A stretch of DNA of 64,000 bases from Spirometra erinaceieuropaei (GCA_902702965.1 CACRXP010000302.1:515887-579886), one strand, 5' to 3'; shown: positions 1-10,934, counted from the first letter of the stretch. Made by a program: numbers and translations. Notes: generated by a model not told the origin, from the sequence alone.

Positions 1-135
1 GAGGAGGAGGAGGAAAAAAGGACTTTTCGGCAGACAGCCGACGAATTGTAGAAAGAGAAGAAGAGGAGGAAGGAGGGATGAGGAGGAGGTGGAAAGAGGA
101 GGAGGGGAAGGAGGAGGAAGAGTAGGAGAAGGCGA
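1..135. repeat. GGA/GAA-rich purine microsatellite
   Basis: Almost pure purine on the + strand, made of irregular GAG, GGA and GAA triplets. It is a degenerate trinucleotide tract that runs off the left edge of the window. Confidence 0.85.
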
Positions 136-1440
136 ATTTTGTTCTATTACTTGGGGGATTCATTTTAGGGACAAAACTTATCGTAAAAATGCATTTAGGG
201 AGGCTATTCAGTAGCCCAAGAACTGTCAGATAATTAATAAGGGCGATTTAAAAAAATACGATGTCCTTCGTATAAGAATAATGTTTTTTCATAAATTTAC
301 AGTTGCCTTCTGGCGACGTTGCACTCCATATGTTAATGAATACTTTGTGGCTTTCGGCGTCTTTTGTGGGCTGCCCGAAATGATTTTTTTTAATAAGAGT
401 CATCAAAAGTTCCAAGATGAGGTAATTTTGAAAGCGTTCATCCATACGTTGAATTAGTGGACGTCGGTGTTTCTGAAAATGGTATTTCGGATCCTATTTG
501 TGGATTCATTTGTGCATGAAACACAATCTCTGAAGAGAATTAACTTATACAATGAAGGTCTGCGACAAATATGCTTTTGACATAATTAAGATCCAAACTG
601 AATAGGTCTTTTCTTCAAAAAAAGCTTTGCTAGGAGACATTTCACACTTGAATGCCCACCTCCTATATCTTTTCTGCATTAACGTCAAGGGAAAAATAAA
701 AACAATTTCCCAACTCATACGCTCTCTTGATGGACACTGATAACTCCACTGTTCCTTTCCTCTTTATTTTGAAGTCACTTCCGCCATCTCCGCTTAATTC
801 TGTCGAGTGATTTTAAAGGCGCCATGGACTGACCATATTAATACCACAATAGCCCCCAAGTCGAAGGGCTTGTGGCGACCAGGCGGCGAGAGGAAGTGCT
901 CTGAGAGCTAAAACCACCAAGTCGAATCCCAAGTCGTAAGGAGAAGAGAAGAAGCAGCAGAATGAGGAGTTTATCGTTCAGAGAACCCAGAGTTGTCCTC
1001 TCAGGCGACAGTGGCCCCTGGCGAAGCCAGGGCTGGTGTTGACTACATCCAGTCACGCCTGAGGCTCCTTTGGACAGTGGAGACAGCCGCTTTTGTAGGC
1101 TCGTGGGCCAAGTTCAAGTGGTCTCCAATCGGTGTGTGTGTTGCATTTGTCAAGGGGTAAGTGTCCCAGTGGCTTGTTTTGCTGGTTGCAGGGGGTGGCG
1201 CGTTCAAGTGGCGCATGGGCAGCTGCGACTGCGCGGACGCAGTTATGTCCGAGCTGTAGTCGCTCGTGTGACTTCAGGTCAGCACGTCTGGAACGGCTTG
1301 CTGCAAGAGGTGAATGACCTTGAGGTAGCGAGGTCTTGAACAATGACGCCAGACCGGTCATGATGGCTGACCGCTACAGGCTAATGATTGAGATTACGAG
1401 CAGAGTGATCCAGGACTGTCTCAGGCCCTGACGACTAACT
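136..1440. other. No gene recognised
   Basis: Positions 136-830 are AT-rich with stops in all frames and no recognised repeat. Positions 831-1440 are distinctly more GC-rich and carry short open frames on both strands with no recognisable domain. Because the stretch abuts a PLE terminal fragment at 1441, it may be internal or terminal sequence of that element, but no shared sequence with other PLE copies in the window was seen to prove it. Confidence 0.5.
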
Positions 1441-1575
1441 GGGACCAGAAACACAAACAAGCACTTCAGAAGACGATGATGTGACCACTGGAGCAAGGAA
1501 TTTACTAGCCGGACGTTTCGGATTCGCACTCGAACCCATCATCGGAGACAGTCGCAGATAATGGTCAAGTGCTTG
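1441..1575 (-). mobile_element. PLE terminal (pLTR) fragment
   Basis: On the minus strand this matches the 3' end of the PLE family seen at 10814-10975, 18440-18960, 41350-41460 and 61888-62330. The order is a CGTATCTG-like stretch, a hammerhead-like motif, a GTCAGGCTAATAAAGC-like stretch, and a distal end with the spaced pattern CAGTTC...GAAGA...GTGACC. It is a solo end; no reverse transcriptase sequence is attached. Confidence 0.65.
1508..1549 (-). ncRNA. Hammerhead ribozyme, decayed
   Basis: Minus strand: the core reads CCGATGA, where the hammerhead consensus is CUGANGA, so U4 is changed to C. It is followed by helix II closed around GGTTCG...CGAATCC, then GAAACGTC. Four bases on each side can pair only partly as helix I. 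The architecture matches the intact motif at 29194-29235, but the U4 change should abolish cleavage. Confidence 0.6.
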
Positions 1576-1584
1576 CACACGACG

Positions 1585-2575
1585 TACAGTAGGCGGGCTA
1601 ACTCATGAAATCTCTACAGAACTTGCGAAATACGTTTTCGTTTCGAAAAGATTAATTAATTAGGGTTGTGAAAGTAATCCTCATGCAGCGTAATTCTATA
1701 ATAATTCATTTACATCAGGATGCCGGCCTTCGAACAAACTTCTTTTCGGTTGCATCTAAAAACCATACTCCGTAAAAAATGAGCAAGTAGCATAAGTAGT
1801 ATGCAATTTTCCATTGATTTGCGATGCCCCTAAAAGTTCAACTATATTTCATGGAAGACATGCATGAAAATATTTATTCTTTTGCTCATTCGGTAGAAAA
1901 TTACCTCTTCTTTCGATTTTACACTCGAAGAAAGGGTATAATTTAGTTATAAAACGTCTCCAATTCCGGAATAATTTTGAACGCAACCTGTCGTTACACT
2001 AGCATTCAGGGTTCCCAAACTACAAGCTGTATAATTTTTGCATACGGAAAACCATACATTTCTTTACTGTATTAAGAGGAGACCATATGGGGTTCATAAA
2101 ATTAAGCAGTGGATTTGAGCCACATGGTTACCTTTACAAGCCACGTTGGTAAATGCAGAGACATGACGCCTTATGAACAGCCATTTCACGGTATAAAAAA
2201 TCTCACAATTAGAAACTTTTTTAAAACCGAATTATACCCTTCCTTCGAGTGTAAAATCAAAAGAAGGCGTTATTTTCTACTGAATGGGCAAAAGAGTGAA
2301 TATTTTTATGCATGTTTTCCATGAAATATAATTGAATCTTAAAGGGCATCGAAAATCATTGAAAAAATGCATGCTAAATAAGCAGTCATTTTTACGGAGT
2401 AAGGTTTTTAAATGCAGCTGGAAAAAAGTTCGTTCGAAAGCCAGCATCCTGGGTAACTGAATTATTAAAGTATCATGTTACACGATGATTGGTTTTACAA
2501 TCCTACTTAATTAATCTTTACGAAACGAAAACGCATTTCGGAATTTCTGCTGAGGTTTCATGAGCTAGATGTTCC
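1585..2575. mobile_element. Palindromic TA-element (MITE), copy 1
   Basis: The left end reads TACAGTAGGCGGG, then CTCATGAAAT. The right arm is the reverse complement: ACGCATTTCGGAATTTC, then TTTCATGAGCTAG. The two arms (~450 bp each) pair around a short centre near 2080-2100, and the motif ACATAAGTAGTATGC / GCATGCTAAATAAGCAGTC recurs on both sides. The far right tip is degraded. There is no transposase frame; the open frame at 2109-2324 is only arm sequence. Copies of the same family follow through the window. Confidence 0.85.
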
Positions 2576-3020
2576 AGAGCTGGCATCCAACTCATGCGGT
2601 GCCTGTTAAAAAGGCTCTTTACTCCAGAAAATGCGGAGCTAGCAAATTAGGAGATTTTTCTTTGTTTTGACGGTTACTTTTCAGGCACAAAAACGTATAA
2701 ATTTAGAAACTTAAATTTGTAAAGATGAAGGAGCTTTTGGTTTTTTGAAAGACAGCATGACCAATCACATCTTGTCTTACCTGATTTGAGTGAACTCGGA
2801 TGTAGCGTTTCAAGTTGGTGAAGGTTGTTCTGACAAGCCTAGTCTCGTTTGGAATAATACTATCTGCAGTGGGTATGTACGGCAGATATCAGTTTTTGAT
2901 ATTGCTCGGATATAAAGGAGGACTGATTTCCGTCCAAAATATATATTTTTTGGTTGAATAAATAGCCCGAAAACGTGTTCTACGGGAAAAAAGATTTTTT
3001 TACACAAAGTATCAATTTTG
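2576..3020. other. No feature recognised
   Basis: AT-rich sequence with short frames only. The minus-strand frame over 2810-3142 overlaps the PLE terminal fragment and has no independent support. Confidence 0.4.
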
Positions 3021-3115
3021 AAACAGACATACACAGCAGAATTTATCGGAGCGAACACATTTTTCGACGGCCTCTCAATTGAAACCTGTCTCTGCATAAC
3101 AGTGACAAGGAATGA
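3021..3115 (-). mobile_element. PLE 3' terminal fragment (GIY family)
   Basis: On the minus strand the pattern TGCAGAGACAGG...CGATAAATTCTGC matches the terminal arms at 47098-47390 and 48421-48718, which include the same AATAAA-like signal. It lies ~175 bp downstream of the GIY-YIG pseudogene on the same strand, in the order expected for one element. Confidence 0.6.
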
Positions 3116-3289
3116 AAAATATATAGAGATTTGGATTTCCACAGCGAAAATCGATGCAAAGCAGCACGGTCATCGTTTACTGCACGCAGACTAATTAATT
3201 AAAATAGTAACTTAAAAACAAAACTTAGAAAATAAAATTGGAAAGCTAACACGCAGAGCGAGTGTGCAAATCAAAGGACTGAGATTTGT

Positions 3290-3610
3290 CTAGGCAAACT
3301 GAGGTTGACCACGTGGTCCAGCCGTTTGCACAGGTCGGGTTTCTCCCGCCAAATGTAGGCTGCTTCCAAGTAGCGCAATATCTGAATTATTCGCGCCCGA
3401 ACTAATACTCTGAAGGAAGTTTTGGGGTCAACGGAATGACCGCGAGCTAGGAGGCGCTTCGTGACAGAAGAACGGGGAATTTATTTTTTCTGCCTTAGAA
3501 GCTATTTAGGCAGATGCACAACTGACCTGGCTGCCAACTGCCTTTACGTTCGCCCAGTGTACTTGCACCCGCAGATGCATGTGAATTCGTAAATACAATC
3601 TGAGGTGGCG
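3290..3610 (-). pseudogene. PLE GIY-YIG endonuclease fragment
   Basis: Conceptual minus-strand translation gives a GIY-YIG nuclease C-terminal half of a Penelope-like element. It starts with CIYEFTCICGCKYTGRT (a CxCxCKYxGRT core) and continues through RSSVTKRLLARGHSVDPKT, VLVRARIIQILRYLEAA and KPDLCKRLDHVVNL. In-frame stops interrupt it after GRT, after HLPK and near KK/IPRSS, so it cannot be functional. In intact PLEs this domain follows the reverse transcriptase and nicks the target DNA. The same family occurs at 43855-44090, 48100-48447 and 51490-51629. No reverse transcriptase was recognised upstream (towards 3740). Confidence 0.85.
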
Positions 3611-4215
3611 TGCAATGGTGAGTAAAGTGCATAGCCCCCCCCGCCTTCGGGACTGCAATCGTCATGCCTCGCCAATTCGACCACCCATTGAACAACGCTC
3701 GCAGTCTGCATTTAATCAGGCCAGCTCCATGCCGCTGGGCAATATCGATCGCGGCGGAGAGGATGCACGTTCGAGTCTCAGTTGTTGAGGTGTTGCGTCC
3801 AAAACGTGCTGGGGCCTGGGTTCGAGTCCCGGGGATTGCTTCTTATAGTTGATCTGTGGCCGGCTGACGACGATTGGTAGCTCAGAAACGATCTCTCGCA
3901 TTTCCTCGCGTGCTTCTTGGCCGCTGCTTTCGATCGCCTTAGACCACATCTTTGGGATAAACAAAACATCCGTCTCCCATCTTGCGATGATATTAAACAC
4001 CAGATCCATCTGTACTTGCATACTTGGCACAAAGCAGGTACTACACCCGACACAGTCAGATCCTGTCGCGACAAGTCTGATACAATTTAATCAGTTGATT
4101 TGTCGAAAGCACATGAATGTACAGAAACCTGCGGAAAATATGATTATTCTTCAGAAGTCCCAGGTTTTCTGTGAGAAGTGAACTAGTGCAAAACGACGTT
4201 ACTCAGAATGGTATT
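3611..4215. other. Unresolved repeat-like stretch with B-box-like site
   Basis: No gene recognised. Around 3811-3840 a + strand GGGTTCGAGTCCCGGGG resembles the T-arm/B box of a tRNA, but no matching cloverleaf could be drawn. Overlapping open frames on both strands show no domain. Part may be upstream sequence of the PLE at 3290-3610. Confidence 0.35.
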
Positions 4216-4575
4216 ACCGACAAAGACAAGGGAGATTGAAATGGTCATTTCTGGCTTATTAGCCGTCGTCAGCTATCTATACCCAACCGCGAGGTGTGGG
4301 ACCTCTTAGGTTCGAACTCGCGACCTGTAAGTTAGAAGTCTTACGCCTCTAGCCACTGGGTCACAGGCCCGTTGTCCTGTCGGTTTCGATGGAGTATGAC
4401 TGGCTGACAATGGCCAATAAGTCAGAAATGGCCATTCCAGTCTCCCTTGTCTTTGTCGGTCGTAACATTCTGCCTATATCATGCGCCGCTGTGCGGCTGC
4501 TGGTTGGGCCCGAGAGAGAGGCCGTAAGGCACAACGGAACGAGTGAGTTCCATTAGAACGATCGATGAGCGCCCT
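4216..4575. repeat. S1 cassette: tRNA-Arg-like core in inverted arms
   Basis: An antisense ~70-bp arm (4216-4290) starts CCGACAAAGACAAGGGAG. A minus-strand tRNA-like module follows (about 4295-4375), with A-box-like GACCCAGTGGCTAGAGGC, an ACTTCTAAC anticodon-loop region and B-box GAGTTCGAACC. A sense copy of the arm then reads TATGACTGGCTGAC...CTTGTCTTTGTCGG (4396-4470). A tail with CGCTGTGCGGCTGCTGGTTGGG and GAGTGAGTTCC runs to 4575. The head resembles tRNA-Arg(TCT), so a pol III promoter origin is likely. Confidence 0.75.
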
Positions 4576-5342
4576 TCTACGACGTTACTCCTAGTTTCTG
4601 GGCAAAATAACCCAATGGCCTGTTTGCGAGCAACCTGTGGGTATTTTGGAGATGTCAGAACATATTTACCTGTGTTATGAAGGACTAGGAATCTTGAAGT
4701 GCGAGTTAATCAAAACAGTTGCCGTGCACTCACCTCCTTCATCCTTAAGTATTCCAGCAACAATCGTTAGCTTCCTTGAGCGCTGAAAATACGCCACCTT
4801 CTGGCCAAAATCCAACCTCCTCTCCAGCCCGAACGGTTTGTCGCTCCCCCCCTGAAAGTCTACATTTGTTCCTGGGGAACTGAAGAGTAAGGGGAAACAC
4901 AAACTTACCTTGTCAGTGACAAAGCACCGTCGGAGCAAAGAAGTTCCGACTTAGGGTAAACAGGTTTTGTCGGCACATGAATGTGTGGTTACCAGGACGC
5001 GTGAGGCACGCTTTCGTGTTGATCCAGTCATGTGAGCCACTGCGTTCAAGTTCATTTCTAATCTGAACGACTTTGTTTTGCTATTGGAACATGACAGGGA
5101 CGGGAAGAGAGAGTGAGGCAGATGCTGTGCAAGTCGTAAGTGTTTGCAACTCATAAAATGCTTACGGTAGCGTAAACATTGTCAATAAGGTGAAAAAGCG
5201 AGTCAGAGAGAGAGGAATTCGCTTTTTTTTGAAAACATAAATTCAAAATTTTCAGCAAAAAATTGGCTCCATTCACTATGAGCAGTAAATAACTTAATAG
5301 ATCATTCCCGAGTCAAAAAGTTTAACACAAAAGGAATGATTA
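4576..5342. other. No feature recognised
   Basis: Mixed-composition DNA without a domain-bearing frame. The minus frames at 4675-4938 and 4951-5154 match no family that I recognise. Confidence 0.4.
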
Positions 5343-6290
5343 TTATGGGGACAGTTCAAGTCTTAGCTTCTGTATTTCTATCTCTTCACACGTGAGATAG
5401 CGCGCCGGGTACGGCAATACAGAAGCTCGAATTGTCGATGTGCGACATGACACAATTCGGAAGACGCGGCGCATCGGGCGGGAAGACTTCGCAGAAATAA
5501 GATGGGAATGTAAAGGATGGGCAACGTCATCTATAATCCGACCGGTAAATTGCTTGACCGTATCGAAATGTCGTTGTAGGATAGTGTCGACTAAAAAGAT
5601 AAGAAACACCAGCAGCAGAAGAGGACATTCGGAGGACTCGTTTTAAAATTAAAAGATCTTTTTTTGAGCAAAGCAGGAAAAATGATGGGAGAGCAGTATA
5701 GGATAAGAGGACGAATGCAGGCATCGATGAATCGCCAGACTAAGGGTTGAGGTGCGTGGTAGGAACGTAAACGTCGAATAAAATAAAGAAGTTTACAAAC
5801 TTTAGTAAAAAGGAATTGAATATGGAGGGAAAATGAAAGATTTGAAGACAAAGTAACGCCAAGGTACCTGAAAGAGGATATCTCGTCAGGAAAGATGTCA
5901 GAGGATTCAGAACTAGGAGAGGGCCGCAGTCGAAAAATACACTGAACGGATTTTTGGTGGTTAATTAGGAGACCATTTTCCTCCGACCACGCTAGGACAT
6001 GGTTTAGGCCATCCTTTAGAGACTGGAGGTGTGTTTGACTTTTGACAGGATGTCCAATAACCACATCATCAGCATACTTAGCCAAAAGACAGACCAGAAG
6101 AAAGAGACGTGATGGTCTGACTAGGAATTTAATTCGGTTAGTTAAAGCTCCATTTGTGGGATACATTAGCTGAGTAAGCGCACATTTATCGAAAGTCGGA
6201 CCTTCCAAAGTTGTCATAGATTGTCGTACTGAGTGCTTAATTACCCAAACTGGAGTCGTTACTTGTCGCGATATCTTCACCAGTGTTGGG
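5343..6290 (-). pseudogene. LINE reverse transcriptase fragment (CR1/Jockey type)
   Basis: The minus-strand translation shows the catalytic YADD box (AKYADDVVIGHP, + coordinates about 6050-6082), followed by the downstream fingers/thumb pattern: LAWSEENGLLINHQKS, SSFRYLGVTLSSNLSF, LYFIRRLRSYHAP and CIRPLILYCSPIIFPALL. This arrangement is typical of non-LTR retrotransposon polymerases that copy their RNA at a nicked target. The 5' part, including motif A, is missing beyond about 6290. The frame shifts twice: near 5660, at a run of seven T on the + strand, and near 5590. The C-terminal stretch continues as QRHFDTVKQFTGRIIDD...RYLTCEEIEIQ to a stop at about 5343. A single dead, 5'-truncated copy, which is the usual fate of LINE insertions. 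The clade assignment is by general resemblance and could be a related superfamily. Confidence 0.88.
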
Positions 6291-6766
6291 TACTGGCGTG
6301 ATAATCACTCAACCGCTGTCGGGGGGAGCAGTGTTCAGCCGACTAATTACTCTGCACAGACCAAAAGTGAGACCTGAATATTGAGATAATACGTCACTGC
6401 TTCTGCTGACGGATCGTGTGCCTGCGGACAAAGACTTAAGCGGTTGGCGCCCAGGGCGTGAATTCGGGTCTTATCGAACCCGGAGGCATGACTCCGTCCA
6501 ATGAGTCGAGGTCTGAGAGATGGTGGCAGTTTATCTTCGTGAAATTGGGTCAGACCAGACAAACGGAGTCAGACATTTCCTGTCGCGGCAGCTGGTCTTC
6601 CAGCCTCACTTCTTGATGCCTAGTGTTTGCCTCCGGTCCGTGTCTAACGACAGCTCCCAGTGACGCGAGAAGGCAGCTAGTCACATCCGCTGCCCTCTTG
6701 GACGTACGAGTGTTCACCGAAGTTTGCTGTCGGTTTGTTAATATGTCCGACTTGAATCGACTGGGC
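6291..6766. other. No feature recognised
   Basis: Overlapping short frames on both strands (6347-6562, 6550-6768, 6623-6850) with no recognisable domain. A LINE 5' remnant or unrelated DNA. Confidence 0.35.
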
Positions 6767-6890
6767 AACGAGCCCGTAGTTCAGGGGTTAGGGACGTTGG
6801 ACTTCTCGCCAACAGGTCGCAGGATTGAGCCCCAGGTGTTCCAAACTTAGGGGTACGGTATGGCTGTCTGACGTTGTCACGATTGCAGAC
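6767..6890 (+). repeat. S1 tRNA-Arg-like fragment
   Basis: A tRNA-like head reads GCCCGTAGTTCAGGGGTTAG, then TTGGACTTCTCGCCAAC and the B-box-like GGATTGAGCCCC. A decayed piece of the sense arm follows (GGTATGGCTGTCTGACG). It is truncated where R1 copy A begins. Confidence 0.7.
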
Positions 6891-6891
6891 T

Positions 6892-8690
6892 TTTAGAAAT
6901 CAAATGCTCACTTCCTTCACGTATAGACTTTACGAAGACGTAATTTACTGTAAGCGGAGTGAAAATTGTCATTTTTGAGCATCAGTTATAGTTAGATCTA
7001 GACGGGATCGACGCTCAATGGGTAAACTACGTGTCGCATTTTAAGATTATTATTCTGAATGGGATTGGCGCAGTTTACTAGAACACTACTCAATGAAGAG
7101 TCAGGATGCTACGGTGTACGTGTTAACGTTCGGCTGTGCCTCAAGCAAAGCAATATCGTGTCCTCTATACTGTGATCTTTTCCACTCGAGGGTATATTCA
7201 AACATTCTGGTCCCGGTAGGGCGTGTCGAACCATCACTCAACCTCATACACAAGCCACCAGCCATAAAATGCTTTCATGGGCTCATTTTAGCACGAGATG
7301 TCTTAGAACATCCCCAGGAGAGTGAAATCTGAAAACCAGAGATGTCAAATCCTGGCGTGTTTTGTCAAGAATTGACGACTCTTTCCTTTATTTTACCTCT
7401 CTTCACATTTTCGAGGTCTTTGGCTAAATGTGTTCCCAAACTAGACAGACGTGTTCATGTAAAGTGGCTGTTGATTGGTTGGAACACGTTGGATCCGACC
7501 AAAATGCTAGTTCAGTTATCCAAACAGCCTAGAATAGTGAGGTCGCATATTGCCTCTTCATGCGAAATCGGTAACTGAACAATTAAGAAACGTAGGCGGC
7601 CAGTCAATTATCGCACTACAAAGTTCCCTTTATTTAGATGATTAAATACGCAATAATTTAAGCCAAAAAACAGCACGTATTGGTTAAGGTAAGAAGCCTT
7701 AATGGTTATTTTTGGAGTTAAAGCCAGGCGGGTTTGTGTGGGTCCTATCTGCAGGTTGCAAGTGAACAGGATTCGCGCAAACACCTAAGTTGACATAAAG
7801 GGCTGTTGTCAGACATGCAATGACGTCCCAATTCAGTAGTAAGTGTCAACGCGTCTGAGCCAATCACTTTATGTTTTCTGCGGCATTTCATTTTATTTAT
7901 GACCTGTTAGCATCCGTGGATGATCTGTCAGTGGCTTTGAAATGCGCATGGGTTATGCGGACCCCGCCTTGACTGAACAGCAGTCGGTTTTGTTCCGAAG
8001 TGTACCTAGGATCTGTCATTGGTTTCCCATACTTACCCAAATTAACTGATTGTCAAATTGACAGGAATTCGCTGTGTTCGCAAACTCACTGGGGAAGTTC
8101 CCATTTAACTTAGGGAAAATGGAGGTTAAATAGTCCTGCATTTTTTAAATGAAAACACGAATTTTACTCTGAGAGTAAGAAGTGTTCAGTTAAGCGCAAC
8201 TTGAGAACAATGCAGAAACCACCTCCTTCACCTCCCAAATATTTTGTTAGATGTGATGTAACGATACTAAGGTCAGATGTGGTTATTAAGCCGCACCTGA
8301 GGTAAACACACCCCAGCCGCCTGTGATACGGGACCGGTGGTAAAAGGGGTTTTCACTGATGGGGCCGGGGATCGCACAGACGACGAGGCCAAGTAATTGT
8401 ATGGAAAAGAAAAGCCATTTGGAATGCGCGGTTGTACTTTGAGTGGCTGAGGAATAGTTACCCTAACCCCTAACCCTTAAAAATACAAAGCGAAAGTTAG
8501 AAGGATATGATAGGCTGAAAGTCAAGAAGGACCACCGGCATTGAGCGGAAAAAGGTAGACACGGCAACAAAGAAACAAGCCCACCAACAGAACACACACC
8601 GCAATACACAGCGACACCATGCCAACATAAACACACCAACTCAAAATAATTAGGTAGGTCAACAGTATTGTGTCCATCAGGTGCGGCTAC
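6892..8690 (+). repeat. Unknown 1.6-kb interspersed repeat R1, copy A
   Basis: Colinear in opposite orientation with 39135-40752 over its whole length, and its 3' part with 37478-37790. The shared landmarks, in order, are TCAAATGCTCACTTCCTTCACG, GGGATCGACGCTCAATGG, TTTACTAGAACACTACTCAA, GCACGTATTGGTTAAGGTAAG, GATGTGGTTAT and a CCCTAACCCCTAACCC run at 8461-8478. The terminal AACAGTATTGTGTCCATCAGG (8655-8675) is separated from the rest by a 170-base insertion. Frames at 7093-7332 and 7342-7578 have counterparts in copy B but no recognised domain. Class unknown. Confidence 0.8.
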
Positions 8691-9099
8691 ATAGTCACAT
8701 CTTGTCGGACCTTCTTCAAGTGTCCGCATCTGATCCCCTTCGACGACGACGAGAGCATCATCATCATGATCATCATTTAAAAATCCCTGTTGCTTCAAGT
8801 CGTGATCATTTATTAGTGGCGAGCATTGGTGTGCTTTAAGTGTGAAGGAAAATACGCGGGGCACTGGGACTGCTTGTCTGCAGACATTGCTCTTATAAGT
8901 ACTAACGCAGATTGCAACCGCAGTGTTTGTTTTGCTTTAATAAGATCGTATTTTATTCGCTGTTAACTGGGAGTTTTTGTAGATGTGGTTTGGCCAACTT
9001 CTGGTTTATTGTAGACTTCAGGTGGATTTACGCAGATTTCATGATGTATGTCAGGTGCTATGAGGTGCAAACAGGATTAACAGCCTAGGGTGACAACTA
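8691..9099. other. No feature recognised
   Basis: No domain or repeat recognised. The minus frame at 8463-8864 mostly covers the insertion in R1 and a GAT/CAT-rich tract near 8745-8775. Confidence 0.4.
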
Positions 9100-9463
9100 A
9101 GGCTAATGCGATTGCAGGTAGTGGCCGCAAACGTCCGGACGTCGGTCCCCGAGGTTAACCAGTTTCTCCCTCTCTTAAGCGGAGACGATCTGCGTGCGTA
9201 TACGAACGACCAGCGCAAAAAAAACAAAATACCACTCCCCCCTCCCCAAAGTCAGACATGACAGTTAGCTCCTTTTTTCCCCACCTCCATCCATTCTGCC
9301 ACACCGACTGCTAAAATAAACCCATTTAACTAAAAACACGTTCATATGACCGTCGCGCAAGTGAGCCGCGGTACGACTTCACCTCCAGCGTCAGGTGAAT
9401 ACAGCACTGGTTTCCGATATGCTCCAGCCCTCTCAAATGCGCAGTTTGTAACCAATCTCATGA
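9100..9463 (+). repeat. ~350-bp direct repeat, copy 1
   Basis: Near-identical to 11021-11375 in the same orientation. Shared landmarks are GTAGTGGCCGCAAACGTCC, GGTTAACCAGTTTCTCCCTC, a C-rich run, AAAACACGTTCATATGACCG and CCTCCAGCGTCAGGTGAATA. The frame at 9346-9528 is only repeat sequence. The repeat ends where readable reverse transcriptase sequence starts. Confidence 0.85.
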
Positions 9464-9475
9464 ACTTCTATTTCC

Positions 9476-10813
9476 CAGGACCTAGGGATCGAGATAATTC
9501 AGCTGCTACTACAAAGCATATACGATGAAACGGAGAATCGTCTTGGACACGCCCAAATCATCCAGCTCCTGAAGTTCTGTCTCAGGACGTACTTCACGTT
9601 TGGCGGGACAATCTACAAACAGGTGGAGGGCACACCATTGGGTTCGCCGATTTCGCGATTCGTCGCCGAGGCGGTCCTGCAACGGTTAGAGTCGCTGGTC
9701 TTCCAACATCACAGACCAAAGTTCTGGGCCCGGTATGTGGATGATACCTTTGTCGTCGTTGAACGGGATCAGGTGCTGACATTCAATGAACATCTCAACG
9801 CCGTCTTCCCCGACATTCAATTTACGATGCAGGGGGAAGAGAACAACCAGCTGGCCTTCCTGGATGTCCTCGTATGCCGCAAAGATGGTGGTGGACGAAA
9901 AACCTTAGTGTTCAGGAAAGTGACAAATACGATGCAAGTACTGAACTTCAACAGCAACCACCCAATCCGCCACAAACGCAGTTGTGTAAGGACGCTCTGT
10001 CGGCGTGTCGAAACGCACTGCAGTGAGCCGGAAGGCAAGATTGCCGAACTACAACACCTCCGACGGGTCTTCAAAGCCAATGGCTACCCGTGCAACTTCG
10101 TCGACCGGTGCATACGCAAAAGGGACGAAAGGCCTAACCGCACGGACACCAAATCTTGGCGGGCACTTCCGTATGTCAAGAACGTCTCGGAAGCTGTCGG
10201 CCGCCTTCTCGCAGCACTTGGGGTTGGAGTGGCATACGAACCGGAGGAAACCATCAGGCGTCTGGTAATGAAACCGAAAGACCCAATGCCACGGCTAGAA
10301 ACGTCTGGAGTCGTTTATTGGATTTGGTGCAGTTGCGGACAAAGCAACTACGTCGCAGAAACTGAAAGACAGCTCCGAACGAGAATGGCCGAGCACGCTG
10401 CGGCGGTGCGGAGAACTGACGCCAGCTTTCAAGTTGCAGCTCATTCGACGAGATCCGGCCACATATTTAAATTCGATGAGGCCGAAATTCTCGCAAGAGG
10501 TGACAACCGAGTGAGCCGGGAGCTACTGGAATCATGGTTTACTGGTCCCAGTCCACTAACAAGTGCAATGAAATTCCCCTTCCATACTCGATGCTTAGAC
10601 TTCGTCTAGGCGGCGTAATTAGCCACACGGGGAGAGCGCATGTGAACACTTCTCCCAACACCAGGGTTGGTGCGTCAGATGGTCGAGCAATCATCACACC
10701 AACATCCAACGCACGTGATGAAATTGCAGCAATTAACTACACTAATGTCAGTCATCAAACAATCAGCACACCAAGTGCGACGATCCCGGATAAAGGAGGG
10801 AGACCTGAATGTT
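9476..10813 (+). pseudogene. PLE reverse transcriptase with GIY-YIG, frameshifted
   Basis: A Penelope-like retroelement protein that has lost its 5' part. In the frame from about 9476 it reads QLLLQSIYDETENRLGHAQ, FGGTIYKQVEGTPLGSPISR and ARYVDDTFVVVERDQ, where YVDD is the catalytic box. It continues through NNQLAFLDVLV, NHPIRHKRSCVRTLCRRV, the thumb/linker (RVFKANGYP, PYVKNVSEAVGRLLAALG) and a GIY-YIG nuclease: GVVYWIWCSCGQSNYVAET, then ERQLRTRMAEH. The E of VAET replaces the G usual there. The ~328-residue frame closes at 10609, but the family sequence continues one frame over (STNKCNEIPLPY...RLRLGG, then DGRAIITPTSNARDEIAAIN). A one-base loss near 10548 in GGTCCCAGTCC explains this. Motif A lies in the missing part. 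The copy is dead but fairly young judging by the long open frame. The same C-terminal extension is seen at about 18650-18770. Confidence 0.92.
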
Positions 10814-10845
10814 CACAGGTAAGCGGTAGCATGGCGACTGCATCC

Positions 10846-10853
10846 TATAAATG
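10846..10853 (+). promoter_or_regulatory. TATA-like box in PLE end
   Basis: TATAAATG lies 51 bp before the CTGATGA of the hammerhead. The same spacing recurs at 18838 (51 bp) and 62211 (50 bp). It probably marks the internal promoter of the element; inference from position only. Confidence 0.4.
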
Positions 10854-10892
10854 CTGCAGCCCCTTGTGCGTGAATCACCCGTATCTGTTGTT

Positions 10893-10934
10893 GTCTCTGA
10901 TGAAAGATTCGAGCAGGAATCCAAAAAGTCAGGC
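10893..10934 (+). ncRNA. Hammerhead ribozyme, decayed
   Basis: GTCT, CTGATGA, a helix II remnant GATTC...GGAATCC, then AAAAAGTC where the consensus is GAAACGTC, then AGGC. Helix I GTCT/AGGC can form with one G-U pair. Loss of G12 should make it inactive. Confidence 0.6.

Noticed and set aside
1053..1361. Overlapping open frames on both strands (102 and 89 codons)
   Set aside because: Mirror-image frames in a GC-richer stretch, without a domain or splice support; likely chance or repeat sequence.
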